From: Malania oleifera
Taxonomy: Eukaryota > Streptophyta > Magnoliopsida > Santalales > Ximeniaceae
Assembly: GCF_029873635.1 (NCBI RefSeq)
Contig: NC_080428.1
Coordinates: 65,875,101 to 65,939,100, forward strand
Direction: 5' to 3'
DNA: 64,000 nucleotides
In this document: piece by piece, positions 47,786-59,983 of the stretch
Position numbering within the stretch: position 1 is the stretch's first letter
Layout: every line of letters starts with the position of its first letter
Translations under genes and position numbers: made by a program
Notes under the pieces: model-generated
What the model was told of the DNA's origin: nothing
Seen by the model: only the letters and a program-made list of their open reading frames with translations
Databases searched by the model: none

Positions 47786-48154
47786 TGATAGTATATATGA
47801 CATTGGAGACTATCTTACATGTAAGTGCAAGGACCTAGGGTCTTTTTAAAGTCTTTGAGTTAGTCCCAAAAACCTGGTGTCGGTCGACCGAATCCCTAAG
47901 GTCACTCTATGGTCTTGAGCTTATCAGTTCCTATCATGCATGATATGTAGATTATTACAAACCATTTCCTATATTACTATTACAGACACGAATTAAACAT
48001 AATATAAATTACAAATATGACTATTCTAGATCTTTATCTTTCAAGTCACCTCAAGCCATCATGTGATCTTACTAATATTAACCTACACACAAACTTGGCA
48101 AACATTGAGTACTAAAGTATTTGTCATAATCAAAATGGGATATAACCCATAAGG
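47786..48154. repeat. Unclassified repeat fragment with TCGGTCGACCGA palindrome
   Basis: Contains the 12-bp palindrome TCGGTCGACCGA (47880-47891). No coding domain. It separates the truncated LTR from the truncated copia RT at 48155. Confidence 0.35.
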
Positions 48155-50410
48155 TCAACACTTCATGTCAAACTCCTCTGACATTTGCTGCTTCAAATTC
48201 CTAATTTCTCCTATATTTTTTCCTGCAACTAACATTTCATCGACATATAGCAATAGTATGATATAGTTAGAATGATACCTCTTAAAGTAGCAAAAGTGGT
48301 TGGCATTGCACTTTGGAAAATATTTTTTGCAGATAAAGCTGTCAATTTTTTTGTACCATTGCCTAGGAGCTTGTTTAAGATCATACAAGCTCTTCTTCAA
48401 TCTACACACAAGATCCTCTTTACCTTTTACTGAGAATCTTTCTTATTGGTGCTTGTAAATATCCTCATCAATATCACTATGAAGAAATGTTGTCTTCGCA
48501 TCCAATTGCTTGAGATGTAGATCCTATAAAGCAACAATGATCAAGACTGATATGATGGTTGTTAACTTCACAACCGGTGCAAAAATGTCAGTGTAGTCAA
48601 TTCCTTCCTTCTGCTCGAAGCCTTTGACTACCAATTGGGCTTTGTATCTCCTAGATCCGTCATACTCCTCTTCGATCCTGTATTCCCACTTGTTGTGAAG
48701 AGTCTTCTTACCTTTGGGCAACTTAGCTAGTTCCCACGTTTTGTTGGAGTTGAGGGACTTCATCTTATCCTTCATTGCAAGCTCCCACTTGCTTGAATCT
48801 CCCACTTGACATGCTTCATCATAGAATTCGAGTTCTCCTCCATATATAAGAAGTAAATAATTCATATACCTCTTATTTGGTACATGCTGCCGAGAGGATC
48901 TCCTAAGCTCCAGAGCTGGAGTGGCAGACGGTGGTGTGATAATCTGCTCCACAAGTTCCTTTGCATGAGAAATCTCGACATTTTGCTGTTGTGTCTCCTT
49001 TTCCCGAGGATTCTTGGTGTTTTGCTATTTTGTCCTGGCACCTTCTAAGACATCATCTAAGTTTACATAGGTTGTTTCATTTTGAACTGGTTCTGTGGGT
49101 TTAGTTGGTTCTGTTGTGTGTCTATCTTTGTACATCACCTTTTCATTAAAGATCACATCTATGCTTCTGATCACCTTCTTGTTTTCATCATCCCAAATGC
49201 GATACTCGTACTCATCTTCACCGTAACCGATGAAGGTACATTTCCGAGACTTTGGATCAAGCTTGTTTCTGACATGATCATTAACATGCACATATGCTAC
49301 ACAACCAAACACTTTCAAATTTGAAAATCTCACCTCTTTTTCGTTCCATATCTCTTCTAGTAGATTGTTGTCCAATGGTACTGATGGACTCCTATTAATC
49401 AAATATGTTGCTATATTGACTGCTTTTGCCTAGAACTACTTTGGTAAGCCTGATTGCATATGCATACTTTTGGCTCTTTCAGTCAATGATCAGTTCATTC
49501 GCTCGGCTACGTTGTTGTGCTGAGGTGTACCTGACACAATTCTTTCCATCCTAATACCATGCTCATAGTAGAATTTCTTAAACTTGGTGTCGTTATACTC
49601 ACCACCGTTATTGGTTCTCAGCTTTTTGATTTTCAAACTAGTTTCATTTTCAACCATTACTTTCCAAATCTTAAAAGCATCGAAGAAATTAGATTTGTAT
49701 TTCAGGAAGTAAACTCCTACCTTCTGAGAATGATTGTCAATAAAGGTCACGAAGTAATTCCTTCCACTTGAGGATTATACGGTTATCGGTCTCCATACAT
49801 CTGAGTGGACTAGCTTAAGTCTCTCCTTCTTTGGGGTACCGGTGTATGTCTAGAAACTGACTCTTTTTTGTTTCCCGAGTATACAATCCTTGCACATATC
49901 AATATCTACTGACCGTAGATCACTCAACTTTCCCTTTGAGTGCATCACCCTGAGTCCCTTCTCACTGACGTGACCAAGTCGTTGATGCCAAATGTTGTTA
50001 TCGACATTTCCTATAGAAACTGAAATAGGCATACATGCATTAGAAGTAACATAAAACGTTCCACTTTTCTTACCTCGTGCAATCGACAGTGCACCCTTTG
50101 AAATCTTCCATTCATCTCCAATGAATGTTGTGATATATCCCTCATCTTCCAGTTGACCAACTGAGATCAAGTTCTTTCTCAGGTCTGGAATATATATGAC
50201 ATCCTTAAGCTTCCATACTAATCCGTTCATCTTGATCTTGACAATTCCCTTGCCAGTTATGTTACAAGGTTGATCATTGCCAAGGTATACCTTACCGAAG
50301 TCACCTGGTATATACTCCTCTAGGCCATATTTACAATAAGTGACATGAAATGAGGCTCCAGAGTCTAAAACCCAAGACTCCTTCTTGCTTTCCAAAGAGC
50401 ATATTAACAT
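48155..50410 (-). pseudogene. pol: copia pol (PR, INT, partial RT), broken
   Basis: Protease WVLDSGASFHVTYC (50375-50335), triad intact. Pre-integrase IWHQRLGHVSEKGLRVMHSK and CKDCILGKQ (50000-49860). Integrase FIDNHSQKVGVYFLKYKSNF, RTNNGGEY and GTPQHNNVAERMN (49745-49493). [31 protein letters not shown] and SLYDLKQAPRQWYKK, ending with LLYVDEMLVAG (second catalytic Asp of YVDD now Glu). Stops or frameshifts at 49490, 49025 and 48524. Confidence 0.86.
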
Positions 50411-50960
50411 ATCACCTTTTTCTGAAGCAACATTTGCTTTTGTCTTCGCCTCATATTCCTTTCTTGGACCATTGCACTGGTTTCTTAAAAGACCGAACTT
50501 TCCATAGTTCCAGCACTCAATGTTCTTTCTGCCTTGGAAACCTTTGGAATTTCTGGATTTTGATCGTCTGGACCTAGACCTGCCGCGATTTTTTGATCGG
50601 CTATGCCTGCTTCCTTTCCATGAATCTCTCCCTCAGCTTTCCACATTCAATGCTGAACTTGAAGTGGAAGCGGTGTTTGACATCTTGATCTCTTCCATCA
50701 AAATCATGCTGACGACTTCATCAAAATTCAGCTTTGATTTTCCTATGGAACTACTGATTATAGTAACAATACCTTTCCAACTTTTAGGTAATTTACGTAG
50801 AATCAGTAAGGCACGGATCTCACTATCAAACTTGATTTCAACTGAGGCGAGTTAATCCGAAAACTCGTTGAAATTATTTAGATGTTTACTAAAACTTTCA
50901 CTTGTGGACATACTCGTTGTTATCGACATCACTTATTGGCGGCTGATGGCTGCTCATACA

Positions 50961-52439
50961 TGTCACGAATCGAACCTGCAGATGGGCCCTAGGTGTGAAT
51001 TTAGTAACCTAACCTGTTTTCGTATCAATTAAAAACATACATGAGACTACACTGAATAAGGGTCTGACCCCGTGGGGTACACGTACACCCTATACACATT
51101 CTCATACATATCCATACACATCAAATACGCAACGGAAATATTCCTTCTAATACATACATTGAGCCATACTAGAGTCTATACATGACTAAAGTCTACGCTC
51201 TAAAATACAGTATTTACCCTGGGTATCTACAAAACCCAACAATGACCACCCGGTTACAAAAAAATTAGTACTTACTTAAGTACTCTATGTAGCTAATCGA
51301 CACCCACGCTCCCGAAAGCTAGGATGCTAATTTCAGCTACTCGAAGGACCTAAAAAACATTTGTATATTTGGGGTGAGACAGCTCTCAATAAGAAAGAAA
51401 GCAAGTTATATCAGTGTGTGACATACAAGTGTTATTTCAACATAAAACATAACATGATACAGTTCCAGTGTTTTCACAATCTAGTTCCAGTACATACGAT
51501 ACCAAACATACGGTCAGTGTCATCAGACTCAAGCACCCGATATCTTGCAATAACCGAAGCCTTACAACGATATCATGCTAATATGGTGTCCACTCACACC
51601 CATCGGTGACTAGACGGAACAAACAGACGATATTTCACACCCTCGGATATAGAGTCGGGCACTCTCGCCCACGGTATTTAGCCGAGAATGACGCTTGCCC
51701 ACAATAATTAGTCGAGACGTGGCAAAATTTCACAAAACCTGGAACAATTTTGGAACTCATGTTCCTATACCCATCAGCGTACGGTAATTAGCCACCTGTA
51801 GCTATTTTACAAAACCTGGAACATTTTACATACAATAGTTTATTCCACACTTATTTGAGTATACAACAATCATATTGTTTTCAATTCGAGAAATAAAGTT
51901 TAATACAAATACAGGTACGATCATCTCATTACTACCATTTTATACAACGTATAATTTTCCAACCGAAATAGAGATGATACCCGAAACCCCAAAATTTCCC
52001 AAAAACTATAACCCGAAAATCCCGTATTTTTACTCGATAGATTTTCCAAAATAAGTAACCAAAACATACATACAATCGTAAACTACATGTTTACCGATTC
52101 CGATTTCAAAAATAACTGATATAAATAGAATCCCCTTACCTTTTCCCAAATACCAAAATACAAACTCTACGGCTCCAAAACTATGAACCGATTTCCCAAA
52201 GCCTAAACATCCAAGAACTATATTTTACTACAATTCTTACTACTATATATATACCGAAATGAAAATGAAATCGGACCCTTGCCTTGGTTTTGGGTCAAAA
52301 CTTGAAAATTCTCAAAACGAAATTTTGATCCGCTAAAAACATAGAGATTCCTCCCTTGATCCACACAGACATGTCGGATCGTTGAATCAAGCGATGAACA
52401 GCGAAGAATCGAAAAGAGAAGGAGAGATTCCGCTGGTTG

Positions 52440-52509
<70 letters not shown>

Positions 52510-52833
52510 TTTAGCTTTCTTAGCAACAAAGCAATGAAGGAGGATATTTATAACCCCTTTGACCCGGCCAACCTTGTCGACGAAACGGTGCCTTCGTCAA
52601 CGAATCATCTACACATTTCATCAACAAATCGGTTCCTTCGGCGATGAACCCTATTCCGATATTTTACAACTCTTTCGGTATCTCTTTATCGACGAGACTC
52701 TGAATTTCGGCGACGAAGAGTATGAGGGCCTTCGTCGATGAGAACAATGGCTTCGTCATTGAAGCCTGCTAAATTTGCCTTTTTTCCCTTTTGTTATTTA
52801 TTCAATCGACATATCTCGGGTCGGGTTCTTACA
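50961..52833 (-). mobile_element. Solo LTR (gypsy-type family A), minus orientation, with perfect TSD
   Basis: TGTCACGAATCG..GGGTTCTTACA flanked by ATACA on both sides (50956-50960, 52834-52838). On the minus strand: GTCGAC-type motifs (52570-52745), TATAAATA (52552-52545), GA run (52442-52503) and TGAGACAGCTCTCA (51375-51388). Sister of the solo LTR at 13129-15350 but without its tandem array. Confidence 0.9.
52442..52503. repeat. (GA)n microsatellite in a solo LTR
   Basis: About 60 bases of uninterrupted GA, in the presumed leader just after the LTR TATA box. Confidence 0.92.
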
Positions 52834-53660
52834 ATACATCTTGAAGAGTGCATCCATAAGACACTTGGTGGTTGTCATGTGCTTGATATTAAAGACAACA
52901 GACTTTGCCAGCGTCATCCTGATAACTCAGAGAGCTTTTTGATGAAGCAACTCCCACTCGTCTTCCTTCATGGAATCTGGCTTTCCCTTCAATGGTAAGT
53001 GCAACTTCTTACCTAACAAGTAGTCCTCGATTTGCATCTTCTAGAAACCGTAGCTGGTGCTCTTAAACATCTCGATCTTTGAGCTATTTTCGTTTGACAT
53101 CTCGATTCATCAATCTAAAGATGGAATCAACTCAAATGGATAACACGGTTGAATTCAAAACAGCTGAAAACCTTAAAAATTATTCAAGTCGTTCAAAAAC
53201 GGACCTAAAATGACTTCGAAAAACTGTTCAAACCTTTTGGTCAAAATCGATCAACTTTCCATTAAACTTAACGGAATATACTCCCACTTAACAGAATATT
53301 CTGACGCCATTACTGACGACGTTAATTAACACTGTTAATTAACTGCTAACATGACAGGTGAAACCCGGTGATGATATGGCGTTGACGTGGCAAGTGGGGC
53401 TTAATTATGACATGGCGTTGATGTGGCAGTGTGGCGCTGACGTGGCAGTGGAGCCCAGTGATGATTGTGCTAAATTACACTAGGTAAATTCTCAAGGAAG
53501 TGGGGGCTCACAATGGACCGCTTAAGTCCCACTTTCCTAGACAGAATTTTCCTTAGACACGTAATTAGCACAATATAGCTCCTGAGACCTCTAATATGCT
53601 CCGATCTAGAAATTTTGCTCTGATCTGGTGACTTTACTCCAACCTAGCTCTGATACCACT

Positions 53661-53827
53661 TGTTAATGCTGGAGGAGTCCATGGGTGGGCTTCATAAACA
53701 TGGGTGAACACCAACTTGACCCAAAAGTTTAAGCCTATTAGGTCTTGAACCCAACTATGTATATAAGCCCCCATTATCCACTTTAATTTTCTAATGTGGG
53801 ACAAACTCACAAGTGGAATTCTTAACA
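53661..53827 (-). repeat. 5' LTR of the truncated copia element
   Basis: 167 bp with TGTTAA..TTAACA inverted ends, a TATATA string (about 53757-53762), and a PBS directly downstream. Confidence 0.85.
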
Positions 53828-54249
53828 AATATTGAATCAGAAACAACTAAATAAGTATACTTTATTTATCCTAGCTTATTATACATAATATGGCCTTCCT
53901 TAAATTTTTGAAAAAATAATTTTAAAATAGCAACTTCAATGTGCAATTAAAAAATCATGACAATTTGAAAATTTTCAAACCAATTTTAAAAGAAATTCAA
54001 CAAATTTTTCACATCATCTTATACTTATTAATTATCATGATCTTAAGTACAACTCAATATCAGGTACAAATTTATCTAAATAAATAATAGAAAATTTCAA
54101 TGCAATTGATATTTAAATTTTGCCATAATTTTATATTAAACAACATATGAAAATATTATGTACAAAAATATAAATTATTTATGTAATAAAACTTAATATT
54201 ATATAAAAATATTATTTATATAAATTATAATTTTATTATAATTTGAGTT
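53828..54249. other. AT-rich spacer
   Basis: No gene or recognisable element. Confidence 0.5.
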
Positions 54250-54330
54250 AAAGATACTCATCTTCCCTAAGGTATGACAAAAAGACAAAGACCTCTCTTT
54301 AAGGTTTAGAAAATATTACAAACATTTTCT
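54250..54330. repeat. Fragment of the palindromic CTCCCCTGAGGTTT repeat
   Basis: AAGATACTCATCTTCCCTAA and GACAAAAAGACAAAGACCTC match the reverse complement of 215-290 near the window start. It lies directly beside the 3' end of the LINE. Confidence 0.5.
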
Positions 54331-54335
54331 TAAAC

Positions 54336-57245
54336 AAATAACAACAACAAAACCAAGCCTTGGTCCCACTAAGTGGGGTCGGTTATATAAATCCTTTTCC
54401 GCCAATTTATGCGATCATGGACCATTTCTTTTGATAGATTCAAGGATATTAAATCCTTACTCATTATCTCCTCCGAAGTTATTTTAGGTCTACCCCTACC
54501 CCTTCTACTGCCCCCCACAATAACTAAGTCACTCTTCCTCACAGGTGCACTATAAGGCCTACATTGCAAGTGTCCATACCATCTAAGTCGTCCCTCTCTT
54601 ATCTTATTTTTTATAAGACTTACACCTAACTTACCATGAATATGTCCATTCCTTAATTTATCTTTCAATATTATACCACTCATCCATCTAAGCATCCTCA
54701 TCTCGGTAACTTTTACTTTTTGGAAATTATGTTTCTTCGTCGTCCAACATTCTGATCTATATAGCATAACTGGTCTTATAGCTGTCCTATAAAACTTCAC
54801 TTTCAATTTTAAGGGTATTATACGATCACATAGCACACTTGAAGCACTTCTCCTTTTTACCCAACCTGCTTTAACTCTATGCATTACTTCATCTTCAATT
54901 TCTCATTCAGCTTGCATAATAGAACCAAGGTATCGAAATCTACAAGTGCTATTTATTTCATCATCATCAAGTTCAACTTTGTCTCCAATATTCCTCCTAT
55001 CATTACTAAAATTACATTTCATATATTCTGTTTTATTTTTACTTATCCTAAAGCCTCTAGATTCCAAAGCTTCTCTTCATAATTCTAACTCAGCCTCTAC
55101 TCCATCCCTAATTTCTTCAATTAATACAATATCATCTGCAAACAACATATACCATGGAACCTCCTTTTGAATACTCTTAGTCAATTGATCCATCACTAAA
55201 GCAAAAAGATAAGGACTCAAAGCAGATCCTTGATGTATACCTATGGTAATTGGAAATTCTCTAGTTTCTCCATCTATAGTTTTTACACTAGTCATTACTC
55301 CATTGTACATATCCTTAATGACATCGGTATACTTACAACATATACCCTTTTTTTTCAAAACCCACCATAGAACTTCCCTAGGTATCCTATCATATGCTTT
55401 CTCAAGGTCAATAAATATCATATGCAAGTCCCTCTTCTTTTCCCTAAACTTTTCCATTAATCTTCTTAAAACATAAATAGCTTTTGTGGTAGATCTCCCA
55501 GGCATAAAACCAAATTGATTTTCTGAGATCTTCATTTCTAACCTTAATCTTTATTCAACTACTCTTTCCTATAGTTTCATCGTATGACTCATAAGTTTAA
55601 TTCCACGATAGTTATTTTAATTTTGAATATCTCCTTTATTTTTGTATATAGGTATTAAAGTATTTTTCCTCCATTCATCTGGCATTTTCTTAGTTTTTAC
55701 AGTTGTATTAAATAAATTAATTAACCATATAATTTCGTTATCACCCAAGCATTTCCAAACTTCAATTGGGATGTTATCTGGTCCCACAACTTTCCCATTT
55801 TTCATCTTTTTTAGTGCAAACTTAATTTCGTTAACTCTAATTTTGCGAATAAATCTTATATTTTTAGTCTTTTCCTCATTTGACAATTCTAAGTTTATGC
55901 CTTTTATTTGGTTTTCGTTAAACAACTTATTAGTAACTTCGCCATCTTTCTTTAATATCTTCTTTTTAACCAAGACAATATCATTCTCACTTTTTATGCA
56001 TTTTACATTTCCTAAGTCCTTGCTCTTCCTTTCTCTTGTTTTAGTAAGTTTAAATTTATTTCTTTCCCCTTCTTTTGTACCTAATCTATCATACAAACTA
56101 TTAAATAATCTATATTTAGCTTCACTAACGGCCTTTTTTGCATTTTCTTGCCTCCTTATATTTTTCAAAGTTATCTCTATTTTTACATTTTTTCCACGTT
56201 TTATACCAAATTTTTTTTTGTCTTTATGATTTTTTGTACATCTTTATCCCACCACAAACTTTCTTTGCTATTCGAGAATCTTCCCATTGATTCACCAAAA
56301 TCTCTTTTGCTGTCTTTTTAATAGAGCTAGCTAATCTATTTCAAAAAGTATTTGTATCTATCTTATCCTCTAAGGTCCAATCCCCATCTTTGATTATTTT
56401 ATTTTTGAATTTTATTATATTTTCTCCTTTTAGGTTCCACCATCTAGTTCTCCTACACAGGTTTATTTTATCATTTTTCTTCCATTTTTTAATACATATA
56501 TCTAACACTAAGACTTTATGTTGTGTGGTTAGGCTTTCACCTGTAATAACTTTACAATCCTTGCATGATAAATGATCTATCCTCCTAGTTAAAAAAAAAT
56601 CTATTTGACTTCTATTTTGTTCACTTTTAAAGGTTATTAAGTGTTCTTCTCTCTTCTTAAAGCAAGTATTCATTATACTAAAATCATATGACATAGCAAA
56701 GTCTAAACTCATCTCCCCAGACTCTTTTTTGTCTCCATGTCCATATCCTCTCATAATTTTTATTATCTCTTCCAACGTGTCCATTCAGATCTCTTCCTAT
56801 AAATATTTTTTCTGTCCCTGGTATGCCTTGTATAATATTATCCATATCTTCCCAAAATTGTCTCTTAAGATTTTCTGCTAAGCCAACTTGAGGAGCATAA
56901 GCACTAATGATATTTATTATCTCTTGTCTTAATACCATCTTGATTTTTATAATTCTATCTCTTAATCTAGTTACATCCACATCGCTATTTTTTAAGTTTT
57001 TGTCTATAATAATGCCTACTCCATTCTTATGTTTTTCTTTTCCAGTGTACCAAAATTTAAATCCTGATTTATCGATTTCTCTAGTTTTCTCCCCCACCCA
57101 CTTAGTTTCTTGAAGGCAAATTATATTAATTCTTCTTCTAATCATTGTATCCACAATTTTCATGCTTTTACCCGTAAGTGTCCCTATATTCTAAGTTACT
57201 AATCTAATCTTAGTTTCTTGAACTAACGTCTTTACCTGCTCACAT
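54336..57245 (-). mobile_element. RTE-type LINE, minus strand, near full length, decayed
   Basis: Endonuclease, 57190-56340: NIGTLTGKSMKIVDTMIRRR, IICLQETKW, ISAYAPQVG, SQIDFFLTRR, with the final catalytic His in TTQHKVLVLD. Reverse transcriptase, 56168-55077: GKVVGPDNIPIEVWKCLGD, GFMPGRSTTKAIYVLRRLME, FIDLEKAYDRIPREVLWWVL, GIHQGSALSPYLFALVMD and the catalytic LFADDIVLI, all recognisable. C-terminal part 54884-54369: MLYRSECW, MRMLRWMSG, GRLRWYGHLQ. The element ends in a conserved tail (CCGACCCCACTTAGTGGGAC) followed by GTTGTTGTTATTTG, typical of plant RTE LINEs. Stops and frameshifts separate the blocks, so it is inactive. The 5' end is approximate. Confidence 0.9.
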
Positions 57246-58224
57246 CTAGAATGATGCAAGAACCCTCGCATATTTAAAAAACTTGTATTTTTACAAAATA
57301 TAAGAAGATGTGTCGCAACATCCCAGAAAAGGGACCCAGGATGGCAAGGAAATAATCATATTGAAAATTCGATAGAGTCACCACTAACCTATTATTTACT
57401 TAGGTCAAGAAACTAGTAATCTCAGTCTATTTTTACGAGAGTTGGGGTTGAAGTTTAGTTATATGAGGGGTAGGTATTCGCACCCCCTACACACCTGTTC
57501 AACGAATGGTACCTAATTAATTATGAATTATCGAATATTAAATTTGATAACCTTTAGTTAACTACTTTTTAAAAATAAATAAATAAACAAATAAATAAAT
57601 AAATGGACAAACTTAGTAGGAGATTAAAAACCTCAGTATGATTTAAGAATGTCTAAAAGACCTCCAAACAAGGAGATCTTATTAGATAAACCCCCCCCCT
57701 AGAGCTAATACAAGTGAGATCTAAAATATCTCATTACTAATTTTTTAAATCATAGGGACACACACATATAAAAAAATTGGAAAAATTGACAAATTATAAA
57801 CAAAAGAATCTTTAAAAACATCGCTAGATTTTTTCAAATTCTTTTTAGAAATTTTCCAAAATTTTGCAACATTTTCTAAAGTTTTCTAGGATTTTTAAAG
57901 AATTTTTTTTCTCATTTTGTTCAGGCTTGAAACACTCAAAACATATTTTTTTTTTCTATTTTTCTAACCTTCAAAATATTTTTCTTGATTTTTTCCAAAT
58001 TTTTTTCCTATTTTTAGGATTCTTTATTATTTTTTCAATTAGAAAACTAATTAAAAATTTAATTAATAAAATAAAATAAATAGATAAATAAAAAATGGTT
58101 TAGGTGAAACAGACTGATTCGCCCAATCTGAACTGGGTCAACCAATTCAAGAAGTGAGGGCCACATGTCAACCTAGAGTGGTGACATGTGGCAAATTTTT
58201 TTGCTCTTCTTAAAAAAAAAAAAA

Positions 58225-58228
<4 letters not shown>

Positions 58229-58281
<53 letters not shown>
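58229..58281. repeat. (CT)n microsatellite
   Basis: About 53 bases of uninterrupted CT. Confidence 0.9.
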
Positions 58282-58285
<4 letters not shown>

Positions 58286-58689
58286 AATCTCTGAAGCTCT
58301 CATTCTCTCTCCATTCTTCTCTTTTTCACTATGTTATTCTCTTTTTCATTCTAACCTCTTTCTGTGTTTCTATTTTTTTTTTTTTTTGTTTTTGTTTTTC
58401 TTGTTGTTTTTGTAGGTTAAAAACGAAACTGGGGGAAACCAATGGATTCTATCGAAGATAAGGTCCCCTACCCTTATGAATTTTTCTTTCTTTTTGATTG
58501 AATCAAACATATTTGTATTCATGTTTGTGGTTTGGTTGTTTTATTGGGGTCTGGTTCGGTGTGAGTCAACTCATCGAGTTGGGTTAACCCATTGGGTTGG
58601 GGTTCTAGTTGACTCGGGGTGAGTCAACCCACCAAGTTGAGACATAGGGCTCAATCCATTGTTTGAGTTTAAAAATTGGATCTTGACCC

Positions 58690-59220
58690 TTTATGTTGTA
58701 AAAAAATGAACTTGATTAAATGGATCTAGAGTCCGTCATTTAAAAAAAAAAGTTGGTTTTTAAAAAAATGGGCTTGGGGCCTTATTTTTTTTTTTTTTTT
58801 TAAAAAAATGAGCTTGATTAAATGGGCTTGGGGTCCGTCATTTTATTTTTTTTAAAAGTAGGTTTTTTTCTTTTTTTTTATAAAAAAAAAAAAGAAGGTA
58901 TGGGGTGTTTTAAAAATGAGCCTGAAGCCCAACATTTGAAAAACCATAGGTTTAAAATTTGGGCCTTGGACCTATTATTTTTAAAAATGGGTTTAAAAAT
59001 AAATTTAACCTTTTATTATTATTTTTAAAAAATGGGGCAATGGACTGAATTAAAAGAAATGGGTTTGGGGCCCATTTTTTTTTTTTTTTTTAAAGTAGGT
59101 TAAAAAAAATTGGGCCTTGGCCCTTTTAATTTTTAAAATGAGCAGTGGACTGGTGCTGGGCTGAAGCTCAAATGGGTTATGGGATTTTAAAAATTGAGCT
59201 TGGGGCCCTTTATTTATTTA
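58690..59220 (+). repeat. Degenerate repeat of TTTAAAAAAATGGGCTTGGGG units
   Basis: More than eight irregular units of T/A homopolymers followed by GGGCTTGGGGCC or GGGCCTTGG. Spacing varies between 30 and 80 bases. Confidence 0.55.
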
Positions 59221-59983
59221 TTTTTCAAACATGCAGCAGATTGGGCCCTAGTGAATGGGTCAATGGATCAATGGACCCAGGTCCAGGTGGACCTAGGTCC
59301 TAGGGAGTTTGGGTCAACGGGTCAGGTCAACTTGTGGGTCGGGTCAACGGGTCAATGAGTCAGATCCAGACCCACAGGTCGGATTCGATTGATTTAAGAG
59401 TGGTTTTGTTATTATTTTTGAATGAACATTGATGAAACATAAAAGAAAATATAAGAATTAAGTCAAAAAGAAACTTACCTATTGTCTTCCACTCCTTTAG
59501 TCTTTAAATAGAATGCCGATAGCCCTTTCAATTGTATGATGCTCTTGTGCTTCCTTTTTGATGTATGCTTTTGAATATCATAACCTCTCTACTTGTGAAT
59601 TTGCTCTGCTTTGTGAATTGCTCAATACTATTATTGTTGTTACTCTCTCTACTTCTGTCTTTCCCTGTAAACCTCAATTTATAGGCACCAAAGATGTATT
59701 TAATTCTCAACAACTAACCATATATTAACTACTACCCATTTAATTTTAACCAATTTTCTCTGTGCAAAAAGTGCCCGTTGTGGTCCAAGACTCATGTCTT
59801 CTCCCTCTTTTTTTTTTTTTTTTTCCATTTATTTCTAGTTTTGTTGTATTGTATTCCATATTTTGTACTTTTCTAATGCGTTCCCCCTTTTTTTGTATTT
59901 TCTCTATTGTATTTGAACAAACAGTGTAATAATAAAATGTATTCTTATTACATTTAGTCTCCAGATAAAATAGGGTGTTTACG

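Larger units (their letters stand above)
50411..53100 (-). pseudogene. gag: copia gag, split by a solo LTR
   Basis: ATG at 53100-53098 (MSNENSSKIEMFKSTSYGF, then a stop where Trp or Gln is expected), KMQIEDYLLGKKLHLPLKGK, up to 52834. It resumes at 50960 after the solo LTR. The zinc knuckle is degraded (CWNYGKFGLLRNQC, near 50470-50515; second Cys and the His replaced). Confidence 0.8.
48155..53827 (-). mobile_element. Ty1/copia element lacking its 3' end, minus strand, with nested solo LTR
   Basis: 5' LTR 53827-53661 (167 bp, TGTTAAGAATTCC..AGCATTAACA), PBS AGTGGTATCAGAGC beside it (53660-53647), leader, gag from ATG 53100, pol to 48155. RNase H and the 3' LTR are absent. A solo LTR at 50961-52833 splits gag. 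The RT end at 48155 (EFDMK) joins unrelated sequence, so the element was truncated. Confidence 0.88.
57311..59983 (-). repeat. Probable solo LTR of another retrotransposon family, minus orientation
   Basis: Starts TGTCGCAACATCCC and ends TAGGGTGTTTACG (CA end mutated). Flanks AGATG and AGAGA match only in part. Minus strand has CTATAAATTG near 59680. Contains a (CT)n run (58229-58281), many GGGTCAAC-type short repeats (58560-59350) and degenerate AAAAATGGGCTTGGGG units (58690-59220). No coding domain. The terminal sequence resembles a common plant LTR type. Confidence 0.5.

Noticed and set aside
55642..56229. 195-residue hydrophobic open frame on the plus strand
   Set aside because: It is the antisense shadow of the LINE reverse transcriptase, whose motifs are clear on the minus strand.
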